Origin: Schoenoplectus triqueter
Lineage: Eukaryota > Streptophyta > Magnoliopsida > Poales > Cyperaceae
Direction: 5' to 3'
NCBI GenBank assembly: GCA_964058805.1
Contig: CAXKVV010001382.1
Location: forward strand, 1-40,136
DNA: 40,136 bases
The translations under genes and the position numbers were made by a program. The notes under the pieces were generated by a model. The model did not search any database. It saw nothing but the letters and a program-made list of their open reading frames with translations, and was not told the origin of the DNA. Shown in pieces: positions 32,401 to 40,136 of this stretch (positions are counted from its first letter, which is position 1; each line of letters opens with the position of its first letter).

Positions 32401-35400
32401 TGTAAAGTAATAGATGAATCAATAATAGAACAAAAAATTTCTTTCTTTTACCAGGATCTAAAGATTGAAGAAGGAACTGCTGGATCATTTTTAGATGCTT
32501 CTTTTGAAGGTTTAGATCTGAGCAATCTACAGGTATTCTTTTGAATTTTGGGTTAAAAGAATTCCCCTTGTGTCTGGCTCTACCTCAATGGGCAAGGGGG
32601 CATTTTTTCAAATCAAGTTATGCTGAAAAGGGTTTTAGCACAGTAAAGATGTTGTAATTTTTGAACAGTTGATAAAGAATGAAGACTTAGAAGAGCTGAG
32701 AGAACTGGGGTCTGGAACATTCGGTACAGTTTACCATGGTAAATGGAGGGGAACTGATGTGGCCATCAAGAGGATAAAGAAAAGTTGCTTTACAGGCCGC
32801 TCATCTGAACAAGAAAGATTGGTACAGGCTTTTATTTTTCTTTTATTCCCTTTCTTGTACTAGATTGCATAGTTTCTGTAAAAAGTATCTCAAAGATGAC
32901 AAGAAGTGCTCTCGTCTTAACCAGAAAGGAAATGCTTCCAACTGGTTTTGATATCATATGAATCATGCAGATAAATATACAATTGTGCCTGACCTGTGCA
33001 CAAGGTTTGCAATAGTAGTCTGTCAGAGTAATGCCATAGTAGATGAGAGTAATGGCATACTATATGCTAGAGAGCATCTAAAAGAAATGGTGATAATAAA
33101 TTCAAATTTCTTCCATTTCTCTGTGTATAGTCACACGAGTTCTGGCGGGAAGCAGAGATCCTCTCAAGACTTCACCACCCGAATGTGGTGGCCTTTTATG
33201 GAGTAGTACAAGATGGCCCAGGAGGTACGTTGGCAACTGTGACAGAATTCATGGTTAATGGTTCTCTCAGGCATGTTTTACAACGCAAGGATAAGTATGC
33301 CCCTCTTTTCTCTTAAACTTTACACTGTTTTAACTATATAAGAGCTGAACTTCAGTATGGCATATGCAGATTTGATACTCTTATCTACAGTGCTGTACAG
33401 TGTGCAGTACTCTTATTTTTAGTTACTCTCACAAAGGCCAGGTTTATTAGATCTTGTTAATGTCGAGGGTTCAAGCCTCGAACAAAACACATGCACACAA
33501 ACAAGCAGTCAATATTCAGTTTCTGATGCAGGTTTGCCTTCTTTGGCTAGTCTTTTTTGCCTCACCGTGACCTGGCGGTTGCTATTGATTATTTATTAAA
33601 CTGGCATTTCTATCATGAATGAGTGAATCAATAATTAATTAATAATATGAATAATGTTGGAGAAGGTATCCGGATCGCCGTAAGAGACTGATAATAGCAA
33701 TGGATGCTGCTTTTGGGATGGAATATTTGCATTCGAAGAATATAGTGCATTTTGATCTGAAATGTGATAACTTGCTCGTCAACCTTAAAGACCAAACTAG
33801 ACCTATTTGCAAGGCAAGTTCTCTTGTACCCCCCCCCCCCCCCCTCTTTTTTATCCTGCAGTGGATTTGTTTTTTCAATTTAAGGGGGATCCAGGACTGT
33901 CGCAAGTATAGTTATGACACCACTGGTACAATGTCAACTGTTGAACTCTAAGTTAGCACATTATTATCAAATTGCAAGCACATTAACCCCGCAGATATTA
34001 CTTTTCATATACCATTCACGGGACCTGAGCTTTATAGTTAGTATGGCTTAAAACGTCTTCTTTAGCTTTCCTTCCGCTCATGTTTCTTAAGCTTGCCCAA
34101 ACTCTTAAGTAGTGTTTCTCCATGGCTTAAGCATTCTTAAGGTGGTTAAGCTTTTATCCATTAAGCCTTATTTCCAAATGCATCCTCCTCGACGACAATG
34201 ACAACAACAACAACAAAGCCTTTAATCCCAAATAATTATGGTAGGCTAGAAATGAAACACAATTCGAAATCATAGAGATCAGAGGTCTCAAATATCAAAA
34301 ATCAATGATATGATGAGAATAATGACACTGATAATGATGATAAACACGTCGTCCTTAACAAATCTTAAAATTTGAGCACACCCACCTTTCTCGAACAAGC
34401 CCATATCAATTATCTCTTTCTGTACAATGGATCTGTTTGTCATTCCTTTACAATTAACTCATGGTTAACCTGAAAAGGCATAACACATAACCCATGTAAA
34501 GTATTTCAATGGTTGTTTCTGTTTTCGTTAATAATCAACCACAATGGCTGTTTTCATAAAAAGGACTCACGTAACGACATGATGTTAACATTAAAATCAA
34601 ATTGTGTTAAATATCCATGTCAAATAAGGATTCTGTTGGTATTTATAGATATGATATTTTCAGTTTTTAATAACAATAATTATTATTAAATTAATATTAT
34701 TAAAAATAAGAGTGAGAACCGCAAAACTTCAAATATACGAATGGCAGCGCGCCACTGCCGCGTTTGGTCCAAACGTTGTTATAAATACCAAACCCCGCGC
34801 AGATATGAGATGAAGAGTTGCGCGTTTTGTTTATATAAGAGGTAAATGCATCACTGGCAGTGACGCGTTTGCCTATTTTAATGAAACGCGTCACTGGCAG
34901 TGGCGCGCTGTCATTCGTATATTTGAAATTTTACAGTTATCACTCTTATTTTTAATAATATTAATTTAATAATAATTATTATTATTAAAAACTGTGATAT
35001 TTTCTCTCTTCAATATTGACATCTGAGTTCCTGCAATGTTGAATCTATTTGACATGTATCTATAGACTAACGGCAACTACTGTAACTCTCATGAATGGCA
35101 GGTGGGTGATTTTGGGCTGTCAAAGATAAAGAGAAACACACTTGTTTCAGGTGGTGTGAGAGGGACCCTGCCTTGGATGGCTCCTGAACTACTCAATGGA
35201 AGCAGTAACAAAGTTTCTGAGAAGGTATCATAAATACTCTACACTTCTAATGATGAGATATAAGTAGCAGAGATTAATTGCACCTAGTTTAATATTATAT
35301 GATGTGTTGCTTTTATTTATTTTTTTTGCCTGAAATTGCTATTCTGAATTGAGCACAGAAACCAGCAAGAAAAAAGTTACCTAAGCATACAATTCCTTAA

Positions 35401-35913
35401 TGTATGCAACTTTCTGATTGCTGATTTTGTACCCATTCCTTCTTGTTCAAAAATCATGCAGGTTGATGTATTTTCATTTGGCATTGTTATGTGGGAAATA
35501 CTCACAGGAGAGGAACCATATGCCAACATGCATTATGGAGCAATTATTGGTAAGATTTTCTTCTCTTTTATGATCCTTTTATTAGTTATTTCTGTAATAT
35601 CAATCCAGGATTGACCAACTATGATATCTAGCCAGAGTTAATGCCATGTGTATTGAGTGAATTCTCACAACTCAGTGAAGACTGAAGATAACTATTTAGA
35701 TGGCTGGTCTGACAAATTTAAATGGATGCAGGGGGTATAGTGAACAATACACTGAGGCCACCAGTACCACCAAGTTGTGACCTGGGTTGGAAGAGGCTTA
35801 TGGAGCAGTGCTGGGCACCTGACCCAGCCCAACGGCCGTCTTTCGCCGAAATAGCTGCTACATTACGTGCTATGTCAGTGGCTTCTATGGCACATGCCAA
35901 ACAAACAAAGTGA
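29435..35913 (+). CDS. PB1-domain Raf-like MAPKKK (plant B-group, B4-type)
   Basis: Eight coding exons: 29435-32008, 32455-32532, 32669-32821, 33131-33294, 33666-33813, 35102-35224, 35462-35549 and 35732-35913; 3510 nt, 1169 aa. B4 Raf-like kinases phosphorylate and activate SnRK2 kinases in osmotic-stress and ABA signalling (established for Arabidopsis). N-terminal landmark [13 protein letters not shown] (47-59). PB1 domain about 162-268, with [29 protein letters not shown] and the acidic [18 protein letters not shown] motif. A long Ser/Pro-rich region follows. The kinase domain is about 885-1150: GSGTFGTV loop, VAIK Lys 918, HFDLKCDN catalytic loop (Asp 1020), DFG 1042-1044 and [14 protein letters not shown] instead of HRD is normal for this group. 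Intron 5 begins GC (33814-33815, AAG then GCAAGT). That 1288-nt intron contains a C-run, an old dispersed repeat and a MITE. All exon joins are in phase. Confidence 0.95.
33828..33843. repeat. Poly-C run in kinase intron 5
   Basis: About 15-16 consecutive Cs followed by a T-rich stretch, starting some 15 bases after the GC donor of the intron. Confidence 0.85.
34187..34320 (+). repeat. Old dispersed repeat (AACAACAACAAAGCCTTT type)
   Basis: ACAACAACAACAAAGCCTTT, then AATCCCAAATAATTATGGTA and GGCTAGAAATGAAAC. This block resembles a very common plant dispersed repeat (CAACAACAACAAAGCCTTT...CCCAAA...GTAGGCTA). A second, more decayed copy lies on the minus strand at 38290-38390. Class not assigned. 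Confidence 0.55.
34652..35003. mobile_element. 334-bp MITE with 9-bp duplication and CACTG/CAGTG hairpins (copy B)
   Basis: The element is 34661-34994, flanked by perfect TGATATTTT repeats (34652-34660 and 34995-35003). Its inverted ends start CAGTTTTTAATAA and run about 90 bp through AATAAGAGTGA and GAATGRCAGCGCGCCACTGC. Internal TCACTGGCAGTGACGCGTTT-type palindromes occur near 34745, 34850 and 34888. It shares ends and internal repeats with 11488-11823. A 9-bp duplication suggests a Mutator-like origin. It sits in kinase intron 5, about 100 bp before the acceptor. Confidence 0.85.
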
Positions 35914-36937
35914 AATTATATTTGGTTCCTTATGGATGTTTTTATACAAAACTTAATTCGATTGTACTTAATTATAGAGTGTAACTGTGTATGTGACAGT
36001 GTGTGTACAAGCGAGAAACAGTTTCAGAGCTTATGGTATTTATCTTTTGTTCCTCGATTTTGTTTGTTCATAGCTGTTAGTTCTAGGGATGGATTGTAAA
36101 ATAAACAATTCTTGCAGGAGGTATTATTGATTATCCATGGGCACATATAATGCACTTGTTATATTATATGGTAACATACGTTTGTTTTATGCAAAATTGT
36201 CAGACCATATTGTTGTCCTTGCCTAATTATTGAAATGCACGTTATGCTAGATTTATTCTCCTTTTGCAGTCAATATGAGGCGATTGTGAAGCTAACTGAT
36301 GTTGCAAAAACATTCGTGGATTTAAAATTCTCTTGTTCAATCCAAATGGATGTACAAATTGCAAAAAGCATCAGGATAATGTACAATCTCAAAATTGTTA
36401 TACAATGTCAAAATCTGATTTAAAACCAAGAACAAATTAGCTAGAAAAACTCTTCTTTTTGAGCTGGAGCCGAGAAAAATAAGAGGGCATATTTGATCTT
36501 GCGTTTGCTATTTCTACTATCTTTTCTAGTGCTGCACAAAAGAGGAAAAAAAACAATTATAGTCTTGAGAAATAGGTCCACAGAAGTTGAGGAAAGGAGG
36601 AACAAGAAGATTCAAATCTCAACCTGTCTCGAATGAAACTTGTGATGTTCTGAGCTTAGGAGAAACCAGAGCTCCGAATACTGTCAATGATTTTGATCTT
36701 TCCTTCTGAATCTAAGTATATATACAAGAAGATCATTAGAAAGTTGACACTGAAACATTTAAAAACTGCTCACCAATCTTTGGCAGTCACAATAGTATTA
36801 TTTGTATAGTGGAACTGAATGCTTTGTTATGTATTATTGCTGAAGGAATGTAATTACACCAACTTCATGATCACCAATCTTCGTGATCAACTATTATATG
36901 CTAGATATTCAATTTCAGATAAACTGTTTTGGCAAAC
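35914..36937. other. Convergent 3' flanks of the kinase and the unknown minus-strand gene
   Basis: The kinase 3' UTR likely covers about 35914-36140. The sequence near 36460-36720 may be the 3' UTR of the minus-strand gene. The 62-codon frame at 36235-36423 has no recognisable motif and was not accepted. Confidence 0.45.
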
Positions 36938-38079
36938 TTAATAATTTAAAGTGGCATCAGTGGTTTGAGCCTCAACCTCTGTAGCATTGTCATTATCTTC
37001 TGATATGAAAATAGCAAAAGAAATATGGCAAGGTACGTTAGAAGAAAAAATTATAAAAAAAACATATAAATAATTGAAAGAGGAAAATACACAGAAAAGT
37101 TGCTGAAAGTACCTATCGCGCCAGTTGGACCACGATGCCTAAGATATGAATTACTTGGCACCCCCAACAATTGAATCTCTTTTGTTGCTGTCCACTTTGA
37201 CAGAGAAAATTGTGGTTTTGGATCTAAATTACAGAATTTTAGAAATTTGTTAGTAACAAGGATAGATACTAATTAATTCAATATAGATTGAAAAATGATG
37301 AAACGAGTTTTGTATACCAAGCCACATTGTTGTTGGTGATGACTTATTAATTAAATATCAATCAATAAAAATAAATTTGAAAAAGAGTTCAACTTTTGAA
37401 AGTAGGACCTATATGAACACATATCATACATATTCAAAAAAGAACATTTACCACGTGTTTATTGTTCATAAAATGATTTTGAACTTCCGACTTCTTGGAT
37501 TTGAGAACTCTTGATGCATTATTTAATGATATACAAATTGCACAAATTTTGAATTAGTACATCAAACAATGCACACATAAACTTGTCCTTTCAGTTTTCA
37601 AGCATTCTTTGCTTAATTTAAAAAGATCTCGAGATTGTCACAGAATCCTATCCCAATTTGAATTAGTATGTTCTTGCTAAAGAGACTCAGAATACAAACT
37701 TTTTTGTCTGCAACCATAGATATGTCGATATAATGTTAGAAAATAAAACAGATACCGTTCTGCATTTGGTAAAAGGTTCCAAGTACGGACCAGCACTTGA
37801 TTGGAAAATAAACATAAACAGCTGGCAAAAAAACTATTAGCTTGTTGGAACTGAAAAAGGAACCGTATGGTTATTCACCATTCAACCGACAACAAAATGT
37901 TCAGGTTATATGTGTCTGCACTGCGCTAGATAGTCCATAGCTATACCTGACAGGTTTTCAGTATGTACATCTGATATTTTAATGGTGGTAGAAGCTGAAT
38001 GCACCTTGCGATCAAACAATTTACTCGATATACGTGTGTGGCCCATTGACTGGCATGCACTAGCCAGATCAAACCTTCC
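36938..38079 (-). CDS. C-terminal exons of an unrecognised protein (5' part not seen)
   Basis: Minus strand, four exons: 37947-38079, 37756-37821, 37113-37223 and 36938-36999, ending in TAA. All have AG acceptors and GT donors, and all joins are in phase (the three junction codons each split after a G), giving 123 residues. The reading runs GRFDLASACQSMGHTRISSK ... KISDVHTENLS, then AVYVYFPIKCWSVLGTFYQM, QNDPKPQFSLSKWTATKEIQ, LLGVPSNSYLRHRGPTGAI, and an acidic tail EDNDNATEVEAQTTDATLNY. I do not recognise the family. The upstream exons are not evident before the hAT element at 38506-39623 and may lie beyond it, beyond the window, or be lost. The frame stays open upstream of 38079 to 38229, but a good acceptor (TTTAAACAG) marks 38079. 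Confidence 0.6.
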
Positions 38080-38497
38080 CTGTTTAAATAGAGATAAAAC
38101 ATTAACCTTTCTGTTGTGCAATGAAGTGCTCAGTGGGTTGCTTACAGTACCAGTAACAGTGTTCACTGTCACCAGATGACCAGGGGATGTCAAAATGATC
38201 TTTGTACAGAGATCTCTGATCAATTTCACAGTCAGAAAGCTATGCCAAAATCAGTCATTAAAAACCCTACAACAACAACATTATTTTTTTTTTTACATTT
38301 AAAATCTATGATCTCTATGTTTTCAGATTGGGTTTTATTTCTAGCCTATCAAATTTATTTGAGATTAAAAACTTTGTTCTTGTTGCTCCTGCTTGTACTC
38401 ATAGGTGGTAAATCATTCTTTCTTTAAGTATACGCTAACTTCTGAAATTTATATATCCTATGTGGAAGATTAGAGGTTTGGTAAGTCCCATTTCAGT
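38080..38497. other. Upstream flank or intron of the minus-strand gene, with a dispersed-repeat copy
   Basis: If the minus-strand gene continues upstream, this is intron. It contains the minus-strand copy of the dispersed repeat at 38290-38390 (on that strand ACAAAGTTTTTAATCTCAAA and ATAGGCTAGAAATAAAAC). No further exon could be supported. Confidence 0.4.
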
Positions 38498-39631
38498 AGT
38501 ACTATCAAGGTTCGTAAAATTGGGATTGGATTTGAAATCGGCAATTTGACAGTGAAATTGGAATCGGAAAAATCAGCTGAATCGAATCGTTTTAAAAAAA
38601 AACTTATTTTTCATTAAAAAATATAAAAAAAAAAATATTTAATCTAAAAATGATGTTAAAGTAACACATTACACTCAAATAATCTACTATACTAATATAA
38701 TAATACAAACATTCAAACTAATCAGATAGCATGATACATTCTCACATTTAATACAAAACATAAAAAAAAAATATATATAAATACATATTTATTTAATGTT
38801 AAATCAAACTACATATCAATATTCAAACTTAGATTATATAGAATTACAATTGAAACAAATTCATTTACTGTCAGAAACTGTGTCGAGCTGGTTGGATCAC
38901 TTCGTTATAATTTGTGTTGAAATACTAAGGAGGGTATTGTTCATAATAGCCAAAAATTGAAGAAATTGCAAAACCAAATTGAGAATTATTACCATCTTCA
39001 TGTCCAACGTACGGGTTATATGTGTTAGAATTTTTTTGGCTGCTACTTATATTGTAGTCAGGTTGTACACCATATGCATAGAGCGTTGAATATCCCTCAC
39101 TTAACTCTGTGGTATCCCAACGTCCCCTCATAATTATTAAAACTTGAGTCCTGGTTAGCTCATTGATATCTCTAAATTGTATTTCTCTTAGGATCATCTC
39201 CGGTACAATTATATCGTTCTTGTTTGTGTTGATAGTCATGTTCATAATCTTCATTTTGAGTTTCATAATATGTACTGGAGATGTTAGTTTTGACATCACT
39301 GCTACCATCACCACTCGGACTGCTATTATTATATAAAATCGTTGTCAATATTATACATTATATAGATAAAATTTATAAATTAATACATCAACAATCGAAC
39401 AAATATCAATTGAATTAAACCAACAAATTGAATCTTTAAATTTTCAATCAATCACTACAACTATTTCTCGTTTCTGGCACCAAACTCTTCCTGCAGCAGT
39501 CTCAGGCGATTTTTTTTAAAAACATTCAATCGTAAAAATTAACAAAACTCATATCGGCACCGACCAATTGCAGTCCGACTCGGCCGAATCAACTCTCAGA
39601 ATTGACCGATTTTGCGAACCATGAATACTAC
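38498..39631 (-). mobile_element. Decayed hAT element (~1.1 kb) with a probable transposase C-terminal tail
   Basis: The element is about 38506-39623. Ends are CAAGGTTCGTAAAATTGG and, inward from the right, CATGGTTCGCAAAATCGG. Flanks AGTACTAT and AATACTAC agree at six of eight positions, so the 8-bp duplication has decayed. A minus-strand frame of 129 codons (38925-39314) ends in a Tyr/Ser/Gly/Asn-rich stretch (GHEDGNNSQFGFAISSIFGY), like the low-complexity tails I associate with plant hAT transposases. No BED finger or catalytic domain is visible, so this is an internal-deletion derivative at most. Confidence 0.55.
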
Positions 39632-40136
39632 CTCAAATATACTCTTAAAGAAAAATAATAGTTTATATAAACTTTTGTAGGCATATTTTATAAACTTTTG
39701 AAGACTTTGTGTTCTTTGTTGAATGTGTAATGTCCATACAAATTTAAAAATAATAGTTTATATTTTTTTTGTTTCTAAAATATTCCACACTAAAAAAGAT
39801 ATAGTTTTATACTTTTATGGAATGTGTTGCTAGGGATCGAAGTAATTTTAGATCAGTCAATTTGATTTTAAGATATTGGATAGTTAAGATATTTTTTTTT
39901 GACGTGAATAAAAAACGGAAGTTGATAGATGAAAATTACTATCGTTCATTAATAAATGAATGGTGCTCTTTTTCTGATTCATAGCAGAATTTATCTAATT
40001 TTATTGGCTGATGAGTCAAAAAATAACCTCCCGCAAATCCAATTTTTTAGATTAATATATGTGCAAATATTTTTTGAATTAATATTTTTCTCCTACACAA
40101 ATACATGCCTTACTTGAACATGCTATATAACCCAAC
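39632..40136. other. AT-rich right edge of the window
   Basis: No coding sequence, RNA gene or element boundary could be supported here on either strand. Confidence 0.4.

Noticed and set aside
32958..33206. 82-codon frame in the kinase gene
   Set aside because: It crosses an intron and reads the 33131-33294 exon in the wrong frame; the correct frame gives [19 protein letters not shown].
37982..38179. 65-codon plus-strand frame opposite the unknown exon
   Set aside because: The minus strand gives four in-phase exons with splice sites; the plus frame has no such support.

Overview
This is a stretch of a eudicot plant nuclear genome. It is AT-rich and has plant-type introns. It carries a chloroplast-targeted photosystem I subunit, a plant-specific AWPM-19 membrane protein, a B-group Raf-like kinase and many plant MITEs. 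I cannot name the species from the sequence alone. Long intergenic stretches are filled with non-autonomous DNA transposons.

Layout. 1-2.1 kb: AT-rich intergenic DNA. 2.4-4.7 kb (+): two-exon folate-biopterin (BT1) family transporter. 7.06-8.14 kb (+): three-exon PSAE (photosystem I subunit IV). 9.64-10.9 kb (-): 60S ribosomal protein L37, four exons, first exon only the ATG. 11.5-12.85 kb: two MITEs that carry arrays of short GC-rich hairpins. 13.0-16.4 kb (+): eight-exon TLDc-domain gene with two in-frame stops in exon 2 and a 637-bp hAT-type element in an intron. 17.1 kb (-): tRNA-Ile(AAU) with an enlarged T-loop. 18.4-19.65 kb (-): three-exon AWPM-19/PM19-like membrane protein. 19.9-22.8 kb: a nest of foldback elements, one of them a nearly perfect 403-bp palindrome in a (TA)n tract beside a Helitron-like remnant. 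22.8-28.3 kb: gene-poor, with a clean hAT MITE and a ~550-bp TTA/TAT low-complexity tract. 28.4-35.9 kb (+): a 1169-aa PB1-kinase (Raf-like MAPKKK) in eight coding exons with two upstream ORFs in its leader. 36.9-38.1 kb (-): the last four exons of a protein I do not recognise, convergent with the kinase. 38.5-39.6 kb: a decayed hAT element with what looks like the tail of a transposase.

The genes are unrelated housekeeping, photosynthesis and signalling loci, and I see no operon-like or clustered pathway. What stands out is mobile-element structure (exact 8- and 9-bp target duplications, palindromic elements, two families with internal hairpin arrays) and splicing details: two GC-AG introns, and an intron directly after a start codon. 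All exon models were built by hand from reading frame and splice-site phase. In each model the exon lengths add up to a whole number of codons, but no transcript was available.
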